Positions 48,600 through 60,551 of a stretch of 64,000 nucleotides of DNA are shown here, piece after piece. Under the pieces are notes generated by a model, which was not told the DNA's origin, ran no database searches, and was given only the letters and a program-made list of their open reading frames with translations. Each line of letters opens with the position of its first letter. Position 1 is the first letter of the stretch. Origin of the DNA: Lepas anatifera. Taxonomy: Eukaryota > Arthropoda > Thecostraca > Lepadidae. The translations under genes were made by a program, and so were the position numbers. Where the stretch lies: contig JAOTON010000385.1 of assembly GCA_034440635.1 (NCBI GenBank), positions 2,076,501-2,140,500 on the forward strand, read 5' to 3'.

Positions 48600-49980
48600 A
48601 TGCTACCGAGTAGGTGAGGGTGGGGTCATATGATACAGTTTTCTCGGGATAAGCTGTAACTTCCAAAAAATCACTGCGATATGTGTAAAAAGAGTGTCGT
48701 TCGATAGCTTATTCATTTTTCTATCCGATGTAACCAGTTATTTTCACTCTGGTGTCAAGAAAAATCTACATTAATTGAAAACTTGAACCAAAGTCAAAGT
48801 TTTCAACATGCCCCCACTACGGGGTAAGTTGTCACTAGTCACGGGGCAAGTTGTTATGCACCAATATTGTCTTATAAACTAACCAAAAACATGTGGGAAA
48901 CGTCAATTATGTATTCCTTACATTATGACCAAGCGGCCCTAAAGTCTCAGACGTAACTTCAGACTTTTTCGGCATCAGTAAATGGTTCAAATGATTTTTT
49001 TTATTTTTTGGATTAAATTCAATTAATTTGTAATCATTAAATGAAAAAAATGTTGTCAGGCATTCTCAGTTCGTTATTTACAGCGAATTGAAGCGCCAAT
49101 TTTCGGGTTGCGACTGTCGACAATCTATGGTTCATTTTGCACGCATGCTGCCAGTTGAGCCTCCATCTCATCTGGAGAAAATCTGCGAAGTTCGATTATA
49201 TCCAAACGTCTTATAGCCATCTTGACCGTCAGCACGACAGTGTCGCCAGAGTGTCATATACTGAGTCCCATAATCGTCTGCTACTCTCATTATTGATGTG
49301 CCGATCAGGACCTGCTCCGTAGCGGCGTCTAAAACTCTGACCGGCGGGGCTCGTCGCGATGTCTTTCAGACATATGTTCTCACCATCTAACAAAAGGAAA
49401 GGATGGTGCTAGGAAATTGGACGTAAGATGTAGGTAAAACACTAAAAATTAATTAATAACCATGAATTGTTAAATATTATTCGAGCTCTTCAGTGGTTGA
49501 ATCTCTTGGATGGATTCGAGTGTTCTTAAATTACTTACATAAAGCTGGTGGAAGTTTCGGTTAAACTGACGATGTATTTGTCAGCATACAATAGCCTGTT
49601 TCGATAGCTTTATGGAATCAGAATTTGTCGCATCATTGGCAAAATAGAAATTAAACATAATAACATACATATTTTTAAACATTATTGATTAGCTATGTTC
49701 ACGTGAAGTACCGTTGGGGCAGGTTGATACAGCGCGGGGTAAGTTAATACAGCCAGTAACAACGTGCCCCATCCATATTTTGCCAGAAGTGCATTTCATA
49801 AAACCAATATGGTGGTCATACTGTCAATTTCTCGGATAATCTAAAGTTATCATCTGAAACATCAATACCATGGCTTTCTTACAAAGACATAATAACCTTA
49901 CTACAGCAATTGATACAGGTGTAAATTCTGCCAACATACATCGCTGAAAATTTACTTTGGACCGAAAAAAACGCACTTTG
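48600..49980. other. Possible degenerate element with GGGGTAAGTTG motifs
   Basis: GGGGTAAGTTGTCACTAG at 48819, GGGGCAAGTTGTTATGCACC at 48843 and GGGGTAAGTTAATACAGCC at 49737 recur in AT-rich sequence. They may be remains of one element, but no boundaries or coding region were seen. Confidence 0.3.
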
Positions 49981-50239
49981 TCCGGAGCACCGTAAGTGGC
50001 TGCGCGACACGGCTGCTGAAGAGACTATCGCTGGCTTCTGGTATTAGCTAATCATGGCCGGAGCCCAAAAGACATCTAGTTTAATGGTTTGGGAGTTATC
50101 GGCGTTGTATCAATTTGCCCCTGTAACAAAACTCCCCCTCACCTATCGTTTTTTTCGGATATGAGTGGTTCTTTGACCACCTTAGATAATCTAGCGGGGC
50201 CACCTTAGATAAGGCCACCCCTCCAGTTCGCGTGTTAAT

Positions 50240-50445
50240 ATTTTTTCCGACGTAGCTCGGCTGGCAGCTGGCTGATGAGAGGGTGACCTGAGCCAGACGG
50301 TCTCTGCGCTTTGTGGGACGTTTAACGTTTGCTTCCAAAGTGACTCGTCATTGCAGGAGTAGCTCGTTTGAATGGTGGGTCTCTTGACGACTTAAGTAGA
50401 TTTGAATCTCAAACGCAAAACTTGCCATAGATTGGGGACAATTTA
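50240..50445 (+). mobile_element. SINE family A, 5'-truncated
   Basis: It starts inside the body (CGACGTAGCTCGGCTGGCAG) and continues GCGCTTTGTGGGACGTTTAA and CTCGTTTGAATGGTGG. The tRNA head is missing. Confidence 0.75.
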
Positions 50446-52345
50446 TATTTTTATCATGGGCGGAAAACAGTTGAAACCATCAGCGGAGTTGCGGTCTGCC
50501 ATGTCGGGAGGTCGGAAGTCAAGCTCCCGGTTAGTCGGGCGCACGTCCGTTCACGATGTGGTTCTGCTGGCATCGGGAATTCGGTTCCACCGAGGAGACG
50601 TCAAAAATGTGGATGACCTATTGTCCATAGCCTAGAGCCTGTTGGACTCGGTGGGTCGGGCGGCGCCGGAGACACCTCAGCCCTCCAGCACCGGATCACG
50701 GCGGTGTTGACGCTCCGGGAACACAGACAGCCAACAGCACGCTGTTTGATCTGGCTATTTCCAGCCGCGCTCTCCACCGTTTCTAATGGCGAAATAAACA
50801 CCGGTGTTTGCAGCGCGGCAGACGCGTCTGGGCCGGTGATTGCCGGTTTACGCGGCGTGACGACGAGTTCCAACACGCGCCGATCGTCGGAGAACCCCAG
50901 GGCCAGAGGTCAGAAAAAACTACTTTTTATTCCAACGCCTGCCGGAGAGCGCTTAGCTCGTCTCCGGTGGGAGAGCTATCTGCGGAAGAAAAAGGTGTTT
51001 GGAGAAAGGTATCGAAACAGGCAATAAGCGAGATATATGAGAAAGGAGCCAGGGAGGAGCAATATTTCAGCAATATCTCACGTTTGATTCACTCTTCATT
51101 AGAATTGCATAAAGGTCCCGGACGACTCATTCGATTTATAAAATCACCAAACTTGTCTGAAGCGTTGCTGGTCAGTCGGGATATTTTCCGACCTCTTGTT
51201 GGGGAGGCTGCATAGAAACAGGGTTGCCTTAGCAACACAATGACGCCGGACATGCAACTTCATTCATCCAGAAAAGGCGCGGTGGGACTAATTCAGGCAT
51301 TAGATGCATCAGCACATGCTGCCGTTATATCAACCAAAACAGTTCCGGCACTTGTCAACTTCCAGGGACCCAATGTTAACAACCAACGTAAGTCCGTAAC
51401 TTCCCGGCTCCAACAACTGTACCAACGTTCCGCCTGCAAAAAACCGTAACAACAGATTACCGTAACACCTTTCCCGTAACAAACAGTGGCGCGCAACACG
51501 GTTGCAGTACCCAGATGCACCTGATGAGCCTGACCCGATGTTACCTATCCTACCTGGAATTTCCAGCACACCTGACCGGCACTGCAGGGGTGACTGCTCT
51601 CAGCACAGCTTACCTGACCAGCACACACAACACTGTACCTTATCTCTGTTGCCATAGCCTGCTGCTATCCGGTTGTACGAATATGTTAGAGACAACTTCT
51701 GCCATTTGCTGTCCTGGCCAGTATAAACTTGTCATGGTCAGGATGCTTCTAAACAGATTAGTTTTCTGGGCTTGTTTTGATGTGAGGGGCGCTGGAGAGG
51801 ACGTCGGCCCGCTGCTGGAGCGCCCCTTCATGACCGTGTACCGAGCCGGTATGCTGAGGTAGCTATCACAACTTACTTTTGTCTCTACCATGAACCTGCG
51901 GCCTGGACAGCTGACAAAGTTCACGGGTTGGCAGGTTAAATGCTACCTGGACCTCCATATTGCACAGTACCATGCTCTCTGGTGGAATTCATGCTCTAGT
52001 CTTAGAAAGTGTGCACAGTTATTTCGAGAAGTAGATGCTTTCCTTTTGTCTGACCTAGCATAACAGTTACGATCGAAATTGGTGAATCTTAAACTTGTGA
52101 CACTGATTTTTTTAGAATCGCCTCGAAATAAATCGCACCTGACAGTGTCATTACCGGTTAAAAAACTAACCCTTTTAATAGGGGCAGTGTTTTGCTTCAT
52201 ACATGACATCCTGTAATTGTCCATTTGACGGCACTATCTAGTCAAGTCTCGGCTCATCCTTACACAAGCTCAGTTTCCTTGCCTTGGAGCTAAGCTACTG
52301 TTTAGCCTCTACGATCATGGCAGGCCGTACCAGACTCGTTATCTA
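50446..52345. other. Region behind PLCXD-like gene 2, no gene recognised
   Basis: Several open frames of 90-135 codons (such as 50808-51215) lack ATG or a recognisable domain. On the minus strand ATTAAA at about 52174 could serve the PLCXD-like gene 2. Confidence 0.35.
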
Positions 52346-53616
52346 TCAACCAGTATCTCCACGTCTGAACACTACCATCTCTCCAGAAGCACACGCTGGG
52401 GTAGATGGCATCAGGTCAGGGACGCTCCCCTGACAGCACCCTGGGGCCTCGCCAGGTCGGAGGCGACGTAGTCGGTGGCGTCCTACGAACGGTAGGAGGC
52501 GCTTTCGGCGCCTTTTACACCCGTACCGCCTCCGGTTGCTCTGAATCGCCACGTCCACCAGGTCGGTAGCCAACACGTCACACGTTGTCACTATGTTGGC
52601 GCGCCGCCACCACTTGTGGCGAAGACGAGACGTCAGCCAGCGTCGGGCCTCAGCCCTGCTGACGTCTCCAGCCTGCTGGCTGAGGCAGGTGTCGATGGTC
52701 CAGTTGTAGTTGTAGGGGGCGCGTGACATCAGCTCATCCACGAAGTGAGCCAGCTGGGAGGCGTTGTTGCTGGGATGCCGAGCCAGCGGGGTGGGCGGCC
52801 ACAAGAACACTGACTCCTTCCTCGTCTGCCGGTGGTTGTAGGTGACCACCAGACGGCGACCGGTGTTCCAGAGGTCGTTCAGCCGCAGCTCAGAACCCAG
52901 GCTGACCGGTGCCATCCAATCTCCGAGACGACGCTCCAGGATGTCCACCAGGGCAGCGTGCTTCTCGGCGGTGTTGATGCCCCGCAGGCTGACCAGGTCC
53001 AGCACCACGATCTCGTTGCTGAGCCGCAGGAAGCGTCGCAGCTGCGCCAGCACCAGCCGCAGCGGTGTCAGGGGACGACCGTCGCGTACTCCTGCCCACA
53101 GCGGCGGCTGCACACCCTCCAGCTGGGTCACCTGCACGTCCAGGAACCTAACGCCCATCATCAGCTGCGTCCAGACGTCGACTGCAGCGGCGCCGGCGTC
53201 CCGCTGCCCCACCAGCATCACCTCCCGCAGCCGGCGCCCGCCGATCACGTCCTTGGACGTCACCATCCAGCTCGGCTCGATCTTCAGACAGTTGGAGACG
53301 TTCACCTTGTCGTGCCTCATGTAGGCTACCCAGCGGCCCAGGCAGTTGTCGTTAACATACACGTCGTTGAGCGGCGGCAGCGCCAGCGACAGTGTCGTCA
53401 CTCTGTGACCGGTCGGCCTGTCTGGCAGCACTCGGACTAGAGGTGCGGTGAGATTGCGCGCCGGATCCGTCTCGAACACGCCCACCCAGTCGGAGGACCC
53501 TGGCCGGGAGGTCTCCCAGTGCACCACCAGAGAGCGCCGCGCGGCCTGCGGTGGCGCTGCGTGCGGTGCGGCAAGCGTGAGGAAAGCATGCGTGTACTCA
53601 GCTCCGGCGGTGCAGC
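52346..53616 (-). CDS. PLCXD-like gene 2, catalytic histidines lost (probable pseudoenzyme), 5' end missing
   Basis: A single open exon of 423 codons on the minus strand, ending TGA at 52346. No ATG opens it; it starts at a strong acceptor, CTGTGTTGGCAG before 53616. An N-terminal region (HWETSRPGSSDWVGVFETDP, CLGRWVAYMRHDKVNVSNCL) precedes a PLCXD domain: VWTQLMMGVRFLDVQV, NEIVVLDLVSLRGI, LGDWMAPVSL, LWNTGRRLVVTYNHRQT, FLWPP and WWRRANIVTTCDVLATDLVD. Where gene 1 has GTHNSGTY this has GQRDAGAA, and VYHD is replaced by GVRD, so both catalytic His are Arg; DFHRF is also gone. The fold looks kept and the frame is open, so it is more likely a binding or secreted pseudoenzyme than a dead copy. 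Gene 1 has four introns across this span, this gene none, which suggests intron loss or a retrocopy origin. Upstream exons were not recognised. Confidence 0.85.
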
Positions 53617-53974
53617 CTGCCAACACAGGAGGCGCACCGGTGACGTCACGTATACGACACAGCTAACGTCACTGGTGCCATATACACAAGCGGGTGACAC
53701 ATGCGATCAAGACTCATTGGAAATACAGAGAATGTGGACGAAGCGTGAATAAAATATATGTGACGTTGCACGTGCATTACTACGTACATACATACATACA
53801 CTTGTACAGACCATTAGCAGTCCGGGTCAGGTAGCAAGTCCATCGTAAAAGCTACCAAAGGTGCAACGAAACATTTACGGAGGCATTCACAACTGTGTCG
53901 GTGGCAGGAGAGAAGCTGTCAAGGGCCACCGTGGTGGAAAGTAAGGGTAGTCTGTGGTTTTGTGCTGCTGTACA

Positions 53975-54090
53975 GCAAGGGACGAAAAGAATGTGTTCTG
54001 GAAAAGGACGAAGGGAATGTGTTTTGGCAAGGGACGAAGAGAATGTGCTCTGGCAAGGGACGAAGAGAATGTGTTCTGGCAAGGGTTAGG
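53975..54090 (+). repeat. 26-bp tandem repeat upstream of PLCXD-like gene 2
   Basis: Four units of GGGACGAAGAGAATGTGTTC plus TGGCAA with a period of 26. Confidence 0.9.
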
Positions 54091-54499
54091 ACGCACAGAC
54101 CACTCACAACTAAGCATGAGACACTAAACGGGACATGTTCCGGTTTCCTCTCATCCAGGACAGAAGTAGAAGAGTGGGAAGGGGCTCATCATCTAACACT
54201 TAACTATAACATAATTTTGAGATTTTGACTAAAATGAATGAAAAATGTTAAAGGTTGGCAGAAAATTTGAGATGGAAGGACAAGCAACCCAAATTCGACT
54301 AGTTTTTGTTTGAGCCGGGAAGTTTTCTGACACCGAAGGTTTAAAGTTCCATTGACATCAATTCTTCTCCTCCAATTTCGGTTTCTCTAATTTCTCCTTA
54401 ACTATGCCCCAAAAATGATTATAAATAGGAAAGTCCTGCGTAGGTCCCATGAACAATACTACAGACAAATCAAAATTGTGTCATTTAACGCGCGCCGAT

Positions 54500-54690
54500 A
54501 CGGGGCTCCGCGTCACCTACGGCGTCCGTACCACCTCCCCCTGTACGGGGGTCCGTGCCAATATCGCCGGCACGGGGGTCCGTCCCACCTCCCCCGGTAC
54601 GGGGGTCCGTGCCAATATCGCCGGTGCGGGGGTCCGCGCCACCTCCCCGGTACGGGGGTCCGCGCCACCGTCGCCGGTACCGGGGCGGGT
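54500..54690 (+). repeat. 27-bp GC-rich repeat with 54-bp higher order
   Basis: Two alternating 27-base versions, GGTCCGTGCCAATATCGCCGG- and GGTCCGTCCCACCTCCCCCGG-type, give a 54-base higher-order period (54551, 54605). Confidence 0.88.
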
Positions 54691-55379
54691 GCTCTCCCAC
54701 TTACGATCTCAGCAGTCATGCCATCAAAAAGCGAAAATAGGAAAGTGGCGTAAGATAACCTTTCTTGATCTCAACAACAATTTGCAAATGTTTGGGTCAG
54801 GTCACTTTTGAGGTCTCTAGTGTTCAAAAATGTTCTGGTAGCATTACAATGAAGACCTTCGTTTTATGTTCTAATGGCTGACAGCGTAGAACTATAGAAA
54901 ACATATAATCACTGAAATCCTCCCGTCAAGTCAGATCAAATGATAAGTCCTGTATCCTTCTCAGGCTTCACAGCGCGCCTTGTGTTTTTCTTTTTATCTA
55001 AAATTAGCTATTGACATGCCTTGGAATTTCCGCCAGCTGCAGGGGCCAGAATACATGATGAGCATCGTTGTTCATTATGCATTCAGTTGCTTTTCTCCAA
55101 ACGCTTCTCAGAATTTGCTTTTCTATAAACTACTCAAAGCAGAGAACAAACAACGATCTGTGACAGAGTGCTGCTGAATGTACCAAAAGTACCAGCTCTT
55201 TATTTCTCGTCTTTGGCTGCAAGGCTAACCCATCACCACTCAGGGGTCGGTTCGGACCCTCCCTCGGTTTTTTCCGAATTATTCTTAGCCGATTCAAATG
55301 AGACGCGCGTCGCCTTGCAGGCGTCTAGGGTGACCAATTTGAAAACTTAGGACCAAAAAATTGCATCAGGTCGAATCCG

Positions 55380-56060
55380 TTCAAGGAGTTATGATGTAAA
55401 TTCTAAACGCATGCAAACCCTTTTCCTCTAAAATGAGACTAACAAAACAAGAAGTGTAACTCGGCTTCTAGAAGAGATAGATCAAGTTTCTAAATACCAT
55501 TCGAAAGTTCTTGAAACGAAAAATCTGCCCGTTCTAATCTATTTTGAATGTCAGATCTATACTAAAGTTAGCAGAGGTCACCAAAGGTCACGGTTTAGGA
55601 TATTGTGTTTGTAACTTTGGAACAAAGCAAGATACATTCTTCAATTTGATATCATTGCCATGAGCATGACTTAAACGGACTTAAATGTTTTGCAACATGA
55701 AATTGAAAGGTTATTATTCGACCTGGTCATAATTGGATCTTAAAAAGTAATGCTGCATGCCATTTGAATCCTTGTGTCCAGGAGAACACATTGACGTCTT
55801 GTGTTTTGTTTCCAGATTCCATGGTTCGCGAGTTATAAGGGATTTCCTAAATGGGTCTAAATTAGACCCATTTTGGCCCACTGTGACGTCACGGGTCAAC
55901 GGATATGGTTCAAACTCGGCTCCAGAGTAGAAGACGGTAAGGTGCTTCCAGTGTCTGCCAAATTTTTCCGCATTCCTTCCGGTTCTCGAGATCGTAGGGG
56001 GTTCAATCGGACCCCTCAAGCGGTTGCACGTAAGAAAGGAGCTCAGGCGGTGCCGAGTCA
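55380..56060 (+). repeat. AGGTCA-rich repeat fragment
   Basis: It holds CAGAGGTCACCAAAGGTCAC at 55572 and the family motif GGTTCTCGAGATCGTAGGGG at 55981, followed by TCAATCGGACCCCTCAAGCG. Confidence 0.55.
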
Positions 56061-56346
56061 ATCACAAAATTCAGCGCAACATCAGCCCTAGCCGGTTTCA
56101 GCCCACGCACAGCCCAATGCAGCGGGAGCTAGTCCTGGGTTAAGTGGTTTTGGGATGCATGATAGAAGAACTCTGAGCGTCATCCGCATGCTGGAACATT
56201 TCCCGAGCTTAGATGTGTTGTAGCTTAGAGGTCTGTTGAAGCTCTCCAGTTAAAAGCAAAGGGGAATAGTTTATGATTTGTAGGAAGTCTCTCGCGTGTC
56301 CTAACGGAAGCTATCGGAGTAAAAGGGAATGTCCTGGTGGCCGGGG

Positions 56347-56384
56347 AAACACTTGGACTTATAGAACTATAAGTCCAAGTGTTT
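56347..56384. repeat. Perfect 18-bp hairpin
   Basis: Arms AAACACTTGGACTTATAG and CTATAAGTCCAAGTGTTT are exact complements around a two-base AA loop. No terminator, tRNA or element end explains it. Confidence 0.95.
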
Positions 56385-57394
56385 GAACTTTCAAGACGAT
56401 TAAAATGCGTGGTGCAGCTCACGTACACAAGCATATCGTGGAGAGTACCTCTTGTCACGCATTGATTAGGTGCGATTTGATAGACATGGCTAAGCTAGAC
56501 GTGTGTTAATGTGACACTGCCGAGTACCGAGTACTGGGTGAGGATTACAGAAGTTTAATTTATAAGACAGGACTCTCCAACAACGTAAAATCTATATTCA
56601 TTATTTTGTGTCATGTGCTGATAAATGAATATCATCGTCATCATCAACTATTCAACTTCATTGTCTAAAGCAGTCTCTGATCCCAGCTACATTCGTTGGT
56701 GATTTTGGTAACTCGATAATAATGAGAGTAGCCTTTATCTGCTAACTCATTTGCTTATGTGTAAGTCAAGTATAGTTAATAATATAGTTAATGATATAGT
56801 CAAGTATAGTAAGATACTCAATGTCTTATTTGTGTGAGCTTGGAGACAGGGCAAATTCCACATTGTTGCTTGGTCATATTCCGAAAATTACTTTCCAGGG
56901 TCACCCCCCCTACCAAAAAGGGATGGGCCAGAGTCAGAGTCAACCCCTTGCCCTCATTCAGGGTCAGCCCGCCTAGGGCAAAAAACAAGTCTAGGAGTAA
57001 GCAAAAGTACAAAGACGGCGGCATACAACTTTATATCAAAACAAATCTTTCTTTTCTAACCCAATCATTTGGAAGAGGAGTTGGCGCATTCTAAACGATT
57101 ATCAAACAGAACGAATACCACCACGCCGGACCGCTCTCCAGCATATGCATACACATTGCACCATTTGCGCACCGGGAGGCGGCCACCAGCCTATTGTCCT
57201 CACAAGAATGCCGGCCGCGCCGGCGGCGGGCAAGAATGGTGCGTTTTTTGCCGGCTGGCGATGGGCGGCCCATTTATGGCTCCAATTGACACGGACGTAG
57301 AACCTTGGCCCGCGGCACGCCAACACAGAGCGGACAATTTCTGTCCTCGGATAAATCATATTGATTCCTGCCAGTTTATCCACCAGATTCAGAC

Positions 57395-57416
57395 AGACAG
57401 ACAGACAGACAGACAT
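57395..57416 (+). repeat. Short (CAGA)n microsatellite
   Basis: Five to six CAGA units. Confidence 0.9.
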
Positions 57417-57439
57417 GTATTTTCATCAAGAGACACTAC

Positions 57440-58100
57440 AAACATAATACATTGTTCGCGATTGGCGCAAAAGCACGATGCTTATGCGAGGCGCCTCTCG
57501 CACGGTTGGTTCCCAACACACCGCACCACCACGAGGGAATCACCCAGTGCCGCCGCTCGGGTAACAAATGATTGGGTGTGCCGCCACCACCGTCACCCGC
57601 CCGGCCCGGGCGCGTTAATCGTTTTGTGTTTCGGATAAATTTAAAGACAGTTGAGGCTGCTTTTTGGAGTTTGATTTGTTTAATAGAGCCATGCGTAGAA
57701 TATTCGTTTTGATTGCTTATCCATGTTTGAAAGGTTAATGTTGGTTTTAGAGAGAATTTCGTGAAACATTGTTGTCTTGCGTGGTTGAATAATTGACAAT
57801 GGGCATGAGTGTGGTGTGTTCTTTGTTTCGCCACAGCACAGTGGGGGAGTTGATCGCTTGAACTTAATTGGGGTGATTTATTTGCTTGTGCCAGTCGCGT
57901 CTTGTCATAGACAATTTTCGCTCTTTTGGCCCAATGAGTAATAAAGTGGGGGGGGAGTCCCAAATGGTGTTTTATTTTTTTTTGATGTGTTTTGGGGTAT
58001 TTCACGATATTTTGGGGCAGCTGATTCCACGTCTTGACGGGTAGAAAATGATCTTTAAACGCTAGTGTTCTGTGTGGGCACTGTTATTTTTCTGAATATC
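57440..58100 (-). mobile_element. LINE remnant, reverse-transcriptase C-terminus
   Basis: On the minus strand 58090-58005 reads RTLAFKDHFLPVKTWNQLPQ then NIVKYPKTHQ, the F..H.F.....WN.LP..IV signature of the non-LTR reverse-transcriptase C-terminus. The same frame stays open to 57436 but this part has no recognisable domain and a different composition. Family unknown; moderate confidence in the LINE call, low in the downstream limit. Confidence 0.45.
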
Positions 58101-59296
58101 TTAAGGTTCTAGAGTTTTCTTTGTTTCAGGACAACGTTGCGTATGAATTGTGGTACTATGGGTTATTTAAAGGTTTGAAAAACAATTTTGTTTATTTTCC
58201 TCTTGTTCAGATTCCACCGGTTTTTATCAATTTCGTGGTGTCCGGTAGGTCCCTGTCACTAGTCTAGGGCTCTTTCTGCGTGCTCAGTCTAGTTTGTTGT
58301 GCTGTGATATGTCCGTTAATTATGTCACGTGTGTGAGGTCTAGTTGTGTGTAATTTGATTTGAATTGTTCTGGGGAAACTGTGCTAAGGGTAATAGGCTC
58401 AAGCTATGTTTACTTTTTGATTATTTGGTTGACGTGTTTTGATTTTAAGTCGTGGAAAAGTAATTCCTGATGTTTGTGTTGACCACTGGTAATTCCTAGC
58501 ACGTTACACCCACTTACCGAAGTCTTAAATATGTTTCACGTCATTCTTAAGAGCCGCCATCGAAGGACAGTGAGCTGGTAGGATGACGGAGCAGGGGATT
58601 GACTCCGGGTCGTCCCGACATCACCACCCGTTTCTAGCGGTCCAAGCACAACATTACTCCACTTTTCAATATCAATATCGACTGTTAAGAAGTATCTTTA
58701 ATTGTTTACTTCGGTGTTGGTTCCACCTATTTACATGAAGAAAGATCTAGTTCGGAGCATTAACAAAGATCCAGCTCGGTACACTAAGCAGGAAATGTCG
58801 ACACCCCGGCTGACCTTGGGCGGTCACGGTGTCATTGGTGGCATCCGTAGCCCTCCGAAGAGTGCTGAACCGGCAGCGTAACACCCGGTGCGCTCGTATC
58901 CGCTGCGCCCCCAGCCACGGGGACCGCCGCCGGACCCGGAAAGTACCGGGCCAGTTCAGCGGCGGCACACATTTCCTCCCCGGTCTTCTCTTTCCTACCG
59001 AGCCTTCGGTGTTTTGGAAGTGTAACAATGAAGTACAAATCGTACGTCATGATTCTACCCAGAGACTACCCACCTACACCTTTTCTCGTCTTTATATCGC
59101 TGAGCGTCATGTCATAGCATGGCCATAAGGGTGTTGTCTATTAATTCGAATGAATATCTAGATTTTCCCACCTCAGCCAACCTCAAGTGACGAATGGTCA
59201 AGTAACGCCAAGTCTAGATAGCTGAGTTTAGCTGAGTGAGGTAAGCTTCAGGTATATGAAGCCTTGCCACGCTGATGTATGTACCTGTACAAAAAG
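58101..59296. other. Intergenic, possible LINE upstream part
   Basis: 58101-58500 may belong to the minus-strand LINE remnant but no motif could be read. 58800-59000 is GC-rich without a recognised exon. Confidence 0.35.
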
Positions 59297-59493
59297 TTGG
59301 GGAACGGGGTGGCCTAGTGGCTTCGTTGCCAGGGCCACCCTTGTCTTCGGATAGGATAGCATGGATTAACGTGGGTTCAATCCCCACGGCCTGATTTGAC
59401 CCGGTGCAGAGAATCCTTAAACACCCACGCCAATTCTCCCTGTAATTGGGCAAGTGTGCCTGTTGGGAGTGACCCTAATAATATAAAATAAAA
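59297..59493 (+). mobile_element. tRNA-derived SINE family B, second copy
   Basis: GGTGGCCTAGTGGCTTCGTT, CGTGGGTTCAATCCCCACGG and TGTAATTGGGCAAGTGTGCC align with 10852-11046 in order. The 3' end is an AT-rich tail (AATATAAAATAAAATAAG). Confidence 0.85.
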
Positions 59494-60313
59494 TAAGTTG
59501 CGATAAGAAAATTTGATCTACAAAAACACGCTGATACGAAAATGTGCACGGAGGTGTGTGCTCAACTTCCAGTATGAAAAGAATCATTAAAAAATTACGT
59601 TGACAGTGATACAAAGTGACAGTATGAAACATACATGTTTGCTTAATTTCTCTGTGATTTCATCCGTTGCACTGCATAGAAAGTTCTTTGCCAATGGTCA
59701 GTTCATAATGACCAACACCGCAGATCACAAGGTCCCAGGTGCACTGAATAAGAGAGGGCGGAGGCTTCAGGAGGCTGTGGTACACCCAGCAGCCCGGCCT
59801 GGTGCATGCAGTGAGCTCGCTGCCCCAGCCGGCCGAGGCGGGGACCGGCGGCCACACCTCGCCGCTGACGGACAACGCCGCTGTCTGGTGACCTCTGATC
59901 GCCGGCTCAATGACCTACGACCCAGATGGGCTCCCCTTTCGGCGCCGCCACCACTTGGGCCCGGCTGTAGGGCCATCAGGCGGGCCTGTCTTCCCACGCT
60001 CCACCCGCTGGATACGCGCTGCATATCCAGCGCCCAACGGCCCATTACAGCCCACCTCAGCCACGAGCAGGTAAAGGAGAGCAAGCACCTCCAAACCAGC
60101 GCTTGCCTACACGGGATCTGCCACCTTCGTGGTGGGCTTTGTGTGGAGGTACTGAGACCGCAACGAGGGAATTTTGGGTCAAACTAAACATAAATAGTTT
60201 ATGTCTAATCGCCTACCTCCTCGAATCCTGCATGCGAAATAGAGATAATACACTGATATTATATATTCGGGCACGTCCCGTCATCGCAATCCTCATAACA
60301 CAATAGGTAAAAT
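59494..60313. other. GC-rich patch, unassigned
   Basis: 59740-60080 is GC-rich, open on both strands for 70-195 codons. It could hold an exon of a gene outside the window or a missing 5' exon of PLCXD-like gene 2, but no family was recognised. Confidence 0.3.
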
Positions 60314-60543
60314 CATAGGCGATCCAGGGGGCACGCCCCTGATCGACCCTCGGCGCCCCCTGAAGTCGATGGCCCCTGAATGTCGCTTCCCACCCCCAGG
60401 ATGCGAGTCGGCGCCCACCGATAGGATTTGGCGCCCACCTGATAGCTTTGCCGGTCATAAGTGGCGCCCCCTGGTCCGGATGGCCCCCCGGTCCGATGGC
60501 GCCCCGGAAGGTGCCCCCGATCGGCAATCCTGATCCGCCTATG
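60314..60543. mobile_element. hAT-like MITE copy 7
   Basis: The ends are CATAGGCGATCCAGG and CCTGATCCGCCTATG with flanks GGTAAAAT (60306-60313) and GATAAAAT (60544-60551). Several single-base deletions relative to the other copies, and a repeated GGTCCGATGGC motif. Confidence 0.88.
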
Positions 60544-60551
60544 GATAAAAT

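Larger units (their letters stand above)
56061..57439. other. Intergenic, no gene recognised
   Basis: AT-rich with the hairpin at 56347 and a GC-rich patch at 57120-57340. TATAGTTAATAATATAGTTA-type direct repeats lie near 56770. Confidence 0.4.

Noticed and set aside
50808..51215. 135-codon plus frame as a gene
   Set aside because: It opens with TTG and no family or splice context could be recognised.
53600..53626. Start codon of PLCXD-like gene 2 at 53626
   Set aside because: The codon is GTG, and a strong acceptor lies directly behind it; the exon more likely starts at 53616.
57069..57638. 189-codon plus frame as a gene
   Set aside because: It runs through a CAGA microsatellite and has no recognisable domain.
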